From an uncultured Prevotellaceae bacterium (GTDB lineage: Bacteria; Bacteroidota; Bacteroidia; Bacteroidales; Bacteroidaceae), in assembly GCA_902775075.1 (NCBI GenBank), contig CACYKX010000099.1:1-11033 (forward strand): a stretch of DNA of 11,033 bases, read 5' to 3'. This document shows, piece after piece, positions 1-6,821 of the stretch. Below the pieces are notes generated by a model that saw only the letters and a list, made by a program, of their open reading frames with translations, was not told the origin of the DNA and did not search any database. Each line of letters starts with the position of its first letter. Position 1 is the stretch's first letter. The position numbers were made by a program, and so were the translations under genes.

Positions 1-965
1 CAGTAATCCTAGTACGAGTAAACAATCGTGCCAACAGATAACACACGATAACCGTTATCACTCCTACTACAGGTGCCACCACATACTGTTGCACGTCAGA
101 CGAACAAATATTCTCATCGATGCTCCAAATTCTTTCCACCACATTTTGCAGCAACACACCTTGCAAGCCATAGATAGCCAACGTATATCGTCCTATGTCA
201 GCCAACCAACCTTTCCAATTGCAAGAAAGCACCCGGCAGATCAACATCATCAGCGTGATGCTCAGTATCGACCCCGCCAGTCCACCGATAAACTGCACTG
301 GCAACTGCAATGGATCGTGAAAGAGCACATCATAGGTGAGCACTGCCGGACCATGCCACGGCACAAGCAGGAAGATGATGAGCGAGACCGCTAATGCCCC
401 CCCCCAGGTGTGAATGCAGCCATCCGTCATGTCCCTTCATCACATAGCCCAACCAAAAGAAGATAATCATATAGTTGAACTGCAGGAAATATCCATGCGG
501 GAAGAGCAGCGCAAAGACAATGCTCCCAATAATCCTCAGCCACAACGTCCCCGGCAACCTTAGCACCAGCCACGCAAAGAAATAGCAGGCAAATAGCGTC
601 CGCAGGAACCACATGCCACCGATAGCCTCATCACGTATGAAGCCCGTCGGACAATTACCCGTCACCACCCAAGTAGCCAGCAAATTCAGCCCCACATACA
701 CCGCCGTCGGCACAAGCAACTGCAATGCCTTTTTCTTGACAAATGGACCAAACGGCATTGACAAAGCATGGTGGCTAAAATAACCGCACATCAGCATGAA
801 CAACGCCATGTGGAAAGTATAAAGCATCCCAAATACCTGCGCTTGATAACCTACCGACAGCATCGTGAAGGCATGCCCCATGCATACCAAGAATATAGCC
901 CACAGCTTAGTGAGGTCGAGATAAGCGATTCGCTTCTTCCCTGCCATATCATTACTATTTAACAT
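1..965 (-). CDS. Membrane acyltransferase, acyltransferase-3 family; frameshifted at a G9 tract and cut by the window start
   Basis: This is a multi-pass inner-membrane protein that probably transfers an acetyl or other acyl group to a sugar of the polysaccharide. Family hallmarks are visible: a first helix with YLDLTKLWAIF and MGH (His31), then FHMALFMLMCGYF (residues 51-63), then GGMWFLRTLF (117-125), with further hydrophobic helices. The uninterrupted frame ends at a stop at 330-332, after only 211 residues. The homology does not end there: after the G9 tract at 397-405 another frame continues openly to position 1 with more hydrophobic segments (ALAVSLIIFLLVPW, then GGLAGSILSITLMML). Removing one G joins the two into about 321 visible residues; the C-terminus lies outside the window. 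The chosen ATG at 965 overlaps the upstream GT2 gene by 11 nt; a second ATG at residue 7 (position 947) is equally plausible. The family assignment is firm; the acceptor sugar is unknown. Confidence 0.88.
397..405 (-). repeat. Homopolymeric G9 tract (C9 on the + strand) in the acyltransferase gene
   Basis: Nine consecutive C on the plus strand read as nine G in the coding strand, starting in codon 187. With nine G the frame runs into a stop at 330-332. With eight (or eleven) G it continues into the open frame that reaches the window start. It is the longest homopolymer I see in the window. The position and the consequence are read directly; a role as a slippage switch is inference. Confidence 0.9.
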
Positions 966-1824
966 CTCTCCAATGCATCAACCACCCTAATGGTTTCGTC
1001 CATCGCCACGACAACGGAACTGTCGGGATATTACAACTCACCTCACGAGCATGTTCCACCGTCAAGCACGCTTTGAATCGATAATAGTTGATCGCTGCTT
1101 TCATCTTTTGACTCCAAGGCATCTCTATGTCGAGCATCTCGGTGTAGGTCATCATTGAAGCAACGGGACTGTCCATCCGTATTCTCACGATGTTATCTGT
1201 CAGTCCTCCATCAAGATAGTCACGCAGATAGACAACCTTTGGGAAAACATGTAAACGATATTTCCGAGCAATGCGATTCCATACAAGGCTTTCCGGACAG
1301 AAGCGTTCTCCTTTCAACTCCGGAAATGGAAAGTCACGCAACACTTCTGTTCTGAACACCTCGCACATGTCCCCACAGACATGATATTTATATCTCAAGT
1401 CTATCTCAGAAGCGTCAACCCCTATAAGAGGATGTCCGATCACCTGTCCATCTCTATGTGCCATATATCCGCACACTCCGGCAAAGTCTCGCTTTCCCTT
1501 TATCGGCTGATATTCATCTAATATCTTAGCAATCGCGTCCTCCGGCAACTCATCATCACTGTCCAAGATCAGCGTCAGCTCGCCCTTTGCCTCCCTAATA
1601 CCCAAATTCACGGCCGTATGCTTGCCTCCATTCACCTTTTGGTAGAGCTTAACGTCAAAGCCTTCACCGGTGAATTTCTCTACAGCCCCACGTACATCAT
1701 CCTCAGAACCATCATCCACAATGATCCACTCAAACTCTTTGCTCGTCTGATGGTTCAGGCTTTCAAACAGACTGGGCAAGAATGAAGCCCTATTATAAAT
1801 AGGTGTAATGACAGAAACCTTCAT
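955..1824 (-). CDS. Glycosyltransferase family 2 (GT-A fold)
   Basis: Cytoplasmic or membrane-associated transferase of 289 residues that adds one sugar from a nucleotide-sugar donor to the growing lipid-linked repeat unit. The N-terminal GT-A domain is typical: VSVITPIYNR at residues 3-12, the nucleotide-binding acidic pair VDDGS (36-40), NGGKHTAVNLGI (65-76), and the DxD-type metal motif DSDDE (88-92). The C-terminal half has no transmembrane anchor that I can see. The start ATG overlaps the stop of the upstream EpsG gene as ATGA (1821-1824), and the stop overlaps the first codons of the acyltransferase gene, so translational coupling on both sides is likely. Donor, acceptor and linkage cannot be read from the sequence. 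Confidence 0.93.
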   Translation of the reverse strand: MKVSVITPIYNRASFLPSLFESLNHQTSKEFEWIIVDDGSEDDVRGAVEKFTGEGFDVKLYQKVNGGKHTAVNLGIREAKGELTLILDSDDELPEDAIAKILDEYQPIKGKRDFAGVCGYMAHRDGQVIGHPLIGVDASEIDLRYKYHVCGDMCEVFRTEVLRDFPFPELKGERFCPESLVWNRIARKYRLHVFPKVVYLRDYLDGGLTDNIVRIRMDSPVASMMTYTEMLDIEMPWSQKMKAAINYYRFKACLTVEHAREVSCNIPTVPLSWRWTKPLGWLMHWRDVK

Positions 1825-2999
1825 TTACTTGGCTTACCGAGTTTAAAGACAGTACGATAGAATTTGTCTCTATCATAGTTATGGTCATATTCATATTTAG
1901 CTTCTATTTCGTCACCTTTCCTAAAGCCATCGGTAAAGAAAGTTTTATAAGGGTAAAGCATCATACCCCACTGGTTCACGATTCTTAAGAACAAGAAGAA
2001 GCTAACGACAACCATCATATTAGCTAACTTTGTATTTCGCCACGTATAGGTACAAAGGTAGGTGATTGTTGAAATCACACCGATCATATAATACCAGCTC
2101 AAACGTCCACCATTTTCATTTTTGATAAAGAATAATAAGACAAGGCAAAATGTCAAAGCCATATTCAGTAAAACAATATTCACCCTTTTATTAGGTATCT
2201 CCTTATAGCGTGACAAGATAATGTACAAGAAGAACACCGCTTCCACCAAATAGGCTATTCGGAATCCCGTTTCATTTCCTGCTACATCTGCACGCTCACT
2301 GTCCACCTCCCCGTATGCCGAGAAAATTGCAGTTGGCCCTCCTGTCATTCCAAGTAAGAATGCAGCGATCATCACATAGATCACCTTTTGCTTATCAAAC
2401 TTCCTCACAGGCACCCAATACATTGGCAAGAGCACAAGAGCGGAATTATGAAATGACCATGCTATGAACCACACTAACAAGAAACGTTTTAGATCACGCT
2501 TGATGATATATCTCACAGATAACCAGGCGATCGTAGCCCCCATTACCTGTCGCAGATAGGTAAAGGAGAAGAAGAACCACAAACCTAAGAAAAGAATGAC
2601 TGCAAAAGGATAGTTAATGCAATAATCCCTAATGGATTTATACAATAGTACATATATAATGCACGTAGTGATAAAGATAAAGATATATCGATTATCAGTG
2701 ATTGCACCTAGCAACACATTATAAATCTGATATCCATATTCCTTGGGATATTGTTCAGCCACACGGGATAATCTGAAATTATAGATACCGTCTGACACCA
2801 TATCCGCTGTATCATCAAACAACTCGCCATAGATATATCGGTCATAGCCTCCAAGCATATCCGCACTACCTACTAACAAAGCCAAGAAAACGAACGTTGC
2901 TACAAGTGCTAATTTCTGCTTATCTGTCTGGTAGCCATGTCCAAACGAGGAGTAGTAGGTAACAATTGCAACTAAAAATATAATTAGATATAGAAACAT
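1821..2999 (-). CDS. EpsG-family polysaccharide polymerase (Wzy-like)
   Basis: A 392-residue polytopic membrane protein and the candidate polymerase that joins lipid-linked repeat units at the periplasmic face. Its N-terminal signal-anchor helix (FLYLIIFLVAIVTYYSS) is followed by a short conserved region with GGYDRYIYGELF (residues 50-61) and then many hydrophobic helices. The diagnostic central block of EpsG proteins is present: FTYLRQVMGATIAWLSVRYI (146-165), a short basic segment, then SFHNSALVLLP (182-192). The length fits the family. It starts 6 nt after the upstream GT2 stop; AAAGGAG lies only 1 nt before the ATG, too close for an ordinary Shine-Dalgarno. Its base composition is visibly more AT-rich than the acyltransferase and ATPase genes, as often seen for polymerases. 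Family known, specific linkage unknown. Confidence 0.88.
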   Translation of the reverse strand: MFLYLIIFLVAIVTYYSSFGHGYQTDKQKLALVATFVFLALLVGSADMLGGYDRYIYGELFDDTADMVSDGIYNFRLSRVAEQYPKEYGYQIYNVLLGAITDNRYIFIFITTCIIYVLLYKSIRDYCINYPFAVILFLGLWFFFSFTYLRQVMGATIAWLSVRYIIKRDLKRFLLVWFIAWSFHNSALVLLPMYWVPVRKFDKQKVIYVMIAAFLLGMTGGPTAIFSAYGEVDSERADVAGNETGFRIAYLVEAVFFLYIILSRYKEIPNKRVNIVLLNMALTFCLVLLFFIKNENGGRLSWYYMIGVISTITYLCTYTWRNTKLANMMVVVSFFLFLRIVNQWGMMLYPYKTFFTDGFRKGDEIEAKYEYDHNYDRDKFYRTVFKLGKPSK

Positions 3000-3005
3000 G
3001 CTCCT

Positions 3006-3959
3006 TTAAAAAAGATTAATAATTCTACTAACGAGTAACAGAAGTGTTTTATTGTTTGCAAACCGTCGAAAAAGATTTTTTCTTGCATCTCCACACTTGC
3101 CAAGTGGGTAAAGTCCCAAGTTGCCATAGTCCTTGATCGCTTTTTTCAAACGGTTATAACCATACCAACGCAGAATGATGTAGAAGTGATTGATAACACA
3201 CAGATTGTCTATCTCCATCAGCTGATGTCGGAGCTGACCATCTTCAATAGAATCTGCCATCCGCTTAATGCTACCCTGGATGAGCACCGAGTCCTGGTAG
3301 TTCTTGACATAGTGGCGCAGGCTGGTGCAGCGGGTAGTAGATGTACTGCTTGTGCAATCGTAAAGATATCCAAACAGATTAACGCCCTGTACATAGCGCG
3401 TCTTCACAAGCACCTGCAAACAGAAGAACATATCCTCCTGGTTCACCGTACCGTCGACAAAGCGCACATCACCGATAACCGACCGTCGGAAAAGTTTATT
3501 CCAAAGATAAAGGTTATAAGTCTTCATCTGCTCCAGACCCGTCAGAGCCTTGTCGGCATCATAAATGACGTTCTTCTCTTCTTTTCCGTCAGCCGCCAGC
3601 CGAATGTAGTTAAAGGCTATGATTTCAGCATCGGGATATTGATTTATCAATTCTATGGGCTGAACATCGGGGAGTACCTTGTCGTCAGCATCAACAAACC
3701 AAACATATTCGCCCCGGGCAAGTTCAAGCCCTCTGTTGCGTGCTGACGAGGCACCACGGTTCGGTTGACTGACGAGACGCACTTGCCGGTGCCCGGTAGC
3801 AATCCTTTGCACCACCTTGGGTCCATCATCCTTGCTGCCGTCGTCGACAACGATAATCTCATAGCTGCCGGGAGGCATACTGAGTGAGAATATACTCGTC
3901 AAGCATCGCTCAATAGTCGAGGCGCAATTATATAGAGGTATGATAAAACTAATCTGCAT
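3006..3959 (-). CDS. Glycosyltransferase family 2 (GT-A fold)
   Basis: A 317-residue family 2 glycosyltransferase. The GT-A domain shows ISFIIPLYNC (residues 3-12), the acidic pair VVDDGSKDD (37-45), QPNRGASSARNRGLELARG (65-83) and the DxD motif VDADD (89-93). Further on, LWNKLFRRS (152-160) and NQEDMFF (173-179) supply the usual acceptor-side elements, including the acidic ED pair that normally holds the catalytic base. It is the first gene after the AAA-ATPase gene and has 213 nt of non-coding DNA upstream, so it starts the distal part of the operon and may need either read-through or a promoter in that gap. It is followed after 6 nt by the EpsG-like polymerase gene. Family certain, sugar specificity unknown. 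Confidence 0.93.
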   Translation of the reverse strand: MQISFIIPLYNCASTIERCLTSIFSLSMPPGSYEIIVVDDGSKDDGPKVVQRIATGHRQVRLVSQPNRGASSARNRGLELARGEYVWFVDADDKVLPDVQPIELINQYPDAEIIAFNYIRLAADGKEEKNVIYDADKALTGLEQMKTYNLYLWNKLFRRSVIGDVRFVDGTVNQEDMFFCLQVLVKTRYVQGVNLFGYLYDCTSSTSTTRCTSLRHYVKNYQDSVLIQGSIKRMADSIEDGQLRHQLMEIDNLCVINHFYIILRWYGYNRLKKAIKDYGNLGLYPLGKCGDARKNLFRRFANNKTLLLLVSRIINLF

Positions 3960-3994
3960 ATCCGTTGTAAATCAAGTGTTTATATCACTTAACA

Positions 3995-4102
3995 GAGATT
4001 TATCCACAATTATAACATAAATTCCCATTAACCACCCACAAATTTCTCTCTAATGAATTATGAGCATCCGTGGAGACAAACGAAGATTCGTGGATAAATC
4101 TC
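3995..4102. repeat. 13-bp perfect inverted repeat flanking 82 bp
   Basis: GAGATTTATCCAC at 3995-4007 is the exact reverse complement of GTGGATAAATCTC at 4090-4102. The 82-nt spacer is too long for a terminator hairpin. The pair lies directly upstream of the distal GT2-polymerase-GT2-acyltransferase block. It could be a relic of a mobile repeat, a recombination site pair, or chance in AT-rich DNA. Confidence 0.6.
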
Positions 4103-4155
4103 CAACACAAAATTAATTGACTAATTCATGGATAATTCCTGGCCATTCGTGTGAA
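4066..4155 (+). repeat. Four degenerate ATTCGTGGATA-like boxes
   Basis: Similar 10-11 bp boxes occur at 4066-4076 (ATCCGTGGAGA), 4086-4096 (ATTCGTGGATA), 4124-4134 (ATTCATGGATA) and 4145-4155 (ATTCGTGTGAA). The second box overlaps the right arm of the inverted repeat. Offsets between copies are 20, 38 and 21 nt, close to multiples of two helical turns. Function unknown; an eroded intergenic repeat family is the simplest reading. Confidence 0.4.
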
Positions 4156-4172
4156 AGAGTTTTTCGATTTAC

Positions 4173-5738
4173 TTACTCTACAGCCTCTATCCTCCAATCG
4201 TCAATGCTGCGCTGATCATCCGAGAAGTTAATAGCCACCTTAAACTTACGGCGCTTGTCATCGGCAAAAGCCTTGGGATAGTTCTTGGCGTTGATCTGTT
4301 CCATGGCCGTTTCCGCGTCCTTCTTGTATTTCAGCTCGAAGACATAGATGCTCTGCTTGGTCTTCATCACCATATCGATGCGGCCGTCAGAAGTAGGAAC
4401 CTCAGGATAGACATCGGCACCGACCAACTTCAGTATGGTAAAGAACACAGCCTGATAGTGCCGCTCATTATTATTGACCAATGTATAAGGAAATTTGTCG
4501 TAAAACCTCTTTAACGCAGCAATGAACTTCTCCATATTCTCCTCACGCAGGACGTTGTCGACGTAAGCAATATATACGGCATCGCGGAAACCGGGGTCTT
4601 TCGGCGTGTAATACTGTACAAGATTATTGGCAAAGCCGCGCGTGACTTCTCTGTTAGGGAACGACAAGCGATAGAGTCTGCTCAAGGAATCATAGCTCTT
4701 TATGGTCAGATAGCCAGCCTGATACAGCACTGGTACCGGATCGCCCACGCGCTCCGTCGGCGTGTTGAAACGCGACTCGGTAGCTTGTATGTTGGTCAGC
4801 TGAAGCATATCCATATTCTCGCGCTGAAGGAGCTCAACGAGGAATGTTGGTGTTCCGGTGGTGTACCAGTAATCACTGAATTTCTTCTTATACAACACAT
4901 TCAACAGGCTGAAAGGATTAAAGATATCGGGTGAGTCTGCCGAGAAATGATAGCCGTCATATTCAGCCTCTAATTCAACCACGGCCTCATCGTATGTCAT
5001 ATTATTATTGTCAGCCAACGCCTGAATATCATCTTTCAGACATGTCAGCACCTCCTTCTTGGTGAATCCGCAGACCGCAGCATACTCATCGTCCATGCTG
5101 AAGTTGTTCAGGTTGTTCAACTCGCTAAAAATGCTCAGTTGGGAGAACTTCGTGATACCCGTCAGAAAGACGAAACGCAGCAGTTCGCTCTGGGCCTTCA
5201 AAGGAGAAAAAAAGTCGCGCATACGATTCCTTATCTCAGCCTGCAATGTCTCGTCGGAGTTGCTGTCCAACATCGGGGCATCATACTCATCAACGAGCAC
5301 CACCACCTGCTGGTGGTTCTTATCGCAGGCTGCTTTTATGATTCGCGTCAGTCGGACGCCAAACGTGTCTTCCAAAGCAGACCGAAGATGATATTTCTCC
5401 TCATAATCGGACAATATATTGTTGATAGTAGACTTCAGCGCATCCAAGCTGTAATACTTGCCGCTGCTAAGGTCAAGTCTGATCACCGGGTACACGGTCC
5501 AGTCCTTTTCCAACTTTTCTATAGCTAACCCCTTAAACAGTTCTTTCTTTCCCTCGAAGTAGGCCTGCAGAGTAGTCACCAGCAAAGATTTGCCGAAACG
5601 GCGAGGGCGGCTCAGAAAGTTGTTCTTTGTGCCGTGCGCCATCCTGTAGACGAGCACCGTCTTGTCCATATAGAAGAGATTCTTCTCCCTTATCTCCTGG
5701 AAGGTCTGTATGCCAATTGGAAAGTTCTTATGTTGCAT
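4173..5738 (-). CDS. AAA-ATPase-like protein with C-terminal PD-(D/E)XK nuclease-like domain (DUF1703)
   Basis: A 521-residue cytoplasmic protein of the AAA-ATPase-like/DUF1703 family, which is abundant and multi-copy in Bacteroidales and whose biological role is not established. The N-terminal P-loop reads SRPRRFGKS (residues 43-51), a divergent Walker A with Lys50 and Ser51. Walker B is VVVLVDEYDAP (145-155). FLTGITKFSQLSIFSELNNL (191-210) is a family signature. The C-terminal nuclease-like core is intact: GRIDMV (Asp455), VFELKYKK (Glu468 and Lys470) and EQINAKNY (480-487). It has no evident part in sugar chemistry and sits as an insertion within the polysaccharide operon. It has its own promoter, 150 nt of upstream and 213 nt of downstream non-coding DNA, and a composition closer to core genes than to the AT-rich genes nearby. 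Family certain; function unknown. Confidence 0.93.
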   Translation of the reverse strand: MQHKNFPIGIQTFQEIREKNLFYMDKTVLVYRMAHGTKNNFLSRPRRFGKSLLVTTLQAYFEGKKELFKGLAIEKLEKDWTVYPVIRLDLSSGKYYSLDALKSTINNILSDYEEKYHLRSALEDTFGVRLTRIIKAACDKNHQQVVVLVDEYDAPMLDSNSDETLQAEIRNRMRDFFSPLKAQSELLRFVFLTGITKFSQLSIFSELNNLNNFSMDDEYAAVCGFTKKEVLTCLKDDIQALADNNNMTYDEAVVELEAEYDGYHFSADSPDIFNPFSLLNVLYKKKFSDYWYTTGTPTFLVELLQRENMDMLQLTNIQATESRFNTPTERVGDPVPVLYQAGYLTIKSYDSLSRLYRLSFPNREVTRGFANNLVQYYTPKDPGFRDAVYIAYVDNVLREENMEKFIAALKRFYDKFPYTLVNNNERHYQAVFFTILKLVGADVYPEVPTSDGRIDMVMKTKQSIYVFELKYKKDAETAMEQINAKNYPKAFADDKRRKFKVAINFSDDQRSIDDWRIEAVE

Positions 5739-5805
5739 AGTTTTCTAGTTAGTTATCGTGAGCCCATAGCCATTTATGTTCAAAATTCAATATTACGCTC
5801 CTCCA

Positions 5806-5837
5806 CAAAGGTACTCAAAAGATAATATCCAAACAAA
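5806..5837 (-). promoter_or_regulatory. Bacteroidales-type promoter for the AAA-ATPase gene
   Basis: On the minus strand TACCTTTG (5806-5813) matches the -7 element TAnnTTTG. Two overlapping choices of the -33 TTTG lie upstream, at 5834-5837 (20-nt spacing, close to the usual 19) and 5830-5833 (16-nt spacing). The predicted transcript would start near 5799, giving a leader of about 60 nt before the ATG at 5738. The match is by consensus only. Confidence 0.6.
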
Positions 5838-5888
5838 TAATTCAGCCTAAAATGACAAAATCCGAAGAAATAATCGAATGTAGCTGAT

Positions 5889-6819
5889 CTATCTTCCGCC
5901 TGCCGGAATCTTTATGAAACTCTCATCAAGCATTAAAGACGGCTTTTGCTCATGTGCGAACCATCTGTCCGGAGCTATAACAACTTTTTCCTCGTTGGTG
6001 CTCAGATACTGTCCCCACCAACTGAACGTGCTGTTGCAGATGATGAAATGGCGGCACGACGACATCAATCTAATCTCTTCAACTGGTGAACATTCCTGAG
6101 GAACGAACGTGACATCACATTCATCAGCAAAGAAGGACCGTGCCTTCGTAATTTCATCAGAGAACACGAAGAAGTGGGCATCAGGGAACTTTGCGCGCAT
6201 CACCGACAAGGCATTATCATAATAGCCTTTGTCACAAATAAAATAAGCATTGCGGAATCTGTTGCTCAAGTAGTCGCCCAAACGTACATTGACGCATATC
6301 GAGTTACATCCGTTTATCTCAGTAAGGACTTTGGCAGCCACATCGCTCAGCGGCTCCACAGGCTGGAGCTCTTCCTGGAGTATGGTTCTTATCGGCTCAA
6401 AACATTCAGGAGCCTCACATATCCCGAGAAAGAACACATTCTTGTATTTGTTCAGGTATTCCCGTCTTAGAAGACTATTAGTATTGAAGTAGATTCCATA
6501 CTTCTCAAGTCTGTCCCTACTCTCTTGTATGTCACCACCCCTGCACAGTATCCGTTGCAGTTTGTCATAGCCATAAGCAACGATTTGGCTCATTGCCCCG
6601 TCCGCGACAAAAAGATTTTTATCAGTTACCTCGTAGGGCAAGACCTTGAAATGTCGGAGAGAGTCTTCCCATCCATCTTCAGGTTTACCCCCCCCTATAA
6701 ACAGGCTGGAAATTTAACTTTATTGTTTCCTTGTCGCCTCGCATCCACCTCAGCATGCGTATCATCGCATACTCTAACAGCTGATTGCCGAGCCGGCCGC
6801 CAATATAACCTTCTATCAT
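5889..6819 (-). CDS. Alpha-1,2-fucosyltransferase, GT11 family; frameshifted at a G8 tract near the N-terminus
   Basis: Transfers fucose from GDP-fucose, in this family usually in an alpha-1,2 linkage. The true N-terminus starts at ATG 6819, only 2 nt after the upstream stop, and carries the GT11 signature YIGGRLGNQLLEYAMIRML (residues 5-23). That frame hits the G8 tract (6688-6695) and stops at 6685-6687, after 44 residues. The remainder lies open in another frame from the tract to 5889. Without one G the two join as VYRGGKPEDGWEDSLRHFKV, giving a 309-residue protein, normal for GT11. Downstream motifs are VNVRLGDY (176-183; canonical proteins have His where Asn177 is), VFSDE (218-222), CNSTFSWWG (261-269) and KVVIAPDRWF (278-287). 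An in-frame TTG at 6641 would give a 250-residue product lacking the GNQ motif, which I do not believe functional. As sequenced, the gene is OFF. Confidence 0.9.
6688..6695 (-). repeat. Homopolymeric G8 tract (C8 on the + strand) in the GT11 gene
   Basis: Eight consecutive C on the plus strand read as eight G over codons 42-44 of the fucosyltransferase. Eight G places a TAA at 6685-6687 directly after the tract. Seven (or ten) G keeps the frame open into the rest of the enzyme. It is the second-longest homopolymer I see in the window and, like the first, sits exactly at a reading-frame break. Confidence 0.9.
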
Positions 6820-6821
6820 GT

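Larger units (their letters stand above)
3960..4172. other. Intergenic region between the AAA-ATPase gene and the distal GT2 gene
   Basis: AT-rich non-coding stretch. It holds a perfect 13-bp inverted repeat (3995-4007 and 4090-4102) and four degenerate copies of an ATTCGTGGATA-like box (4066-4076, 4086-4096, 4124-4134, 4145-4155), all on the plus strand and about 20 or 38 nt apart. On the minus strand TAATTTTG (4108-4115) matches the Bacteroidales -7 element, but no TTTG lies about 19 nt upstream of it, so I do not call it a promoter. I see no convincing rho-independent terminator for the ATPase gene here. Confidence 0.6.

Noticed and set aside
89..394. Plus-strand open frame over the start of the window
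   Set aside because: It is antisense to the second half of the frameshifted acyltransferase; its His/Gln/Arg-rich composition is typical of a shadow frame.
3186..3746. A 186-codon open frame on the plus strand
   Set aside because: It lies opposite the GT2 gene at 3006-3959, whose motifs are unambiguous; the plus-strand protein has no family features.
3975..3991. Small hairpin AAGTG...CACTT as a terminator
   Set aside because: The stem is only five pairs and AT-rich with no following U tract on the minus strand; it lies just before the GT2 start and is likely chance.
4108..4115. TAATTTTG on the minus strand as a promoter -7 element for the distal genes
   Set aside because: No TTTG -33 element lies at the expected distance, so the match to the Bacteroidales consensus is only partial.
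5207..5213. A7 run (T7 in coding strand) in the AAA-ATPase gene as a third phase-variable tract
   Set aside because: The frame is intact across it, it encodes a family-conserved Phe-Phe region (RDFFSPL), and A/T runs of seven are unremarkable at this base composition.
5889..6641. A shorter GT11 gene starting at the in-frame TTG at 6641
   Set aside because: It would lack the N-terminal GNQ signature, which is found intact upstream in another frame; the homology shows that the gene begins at 6819.
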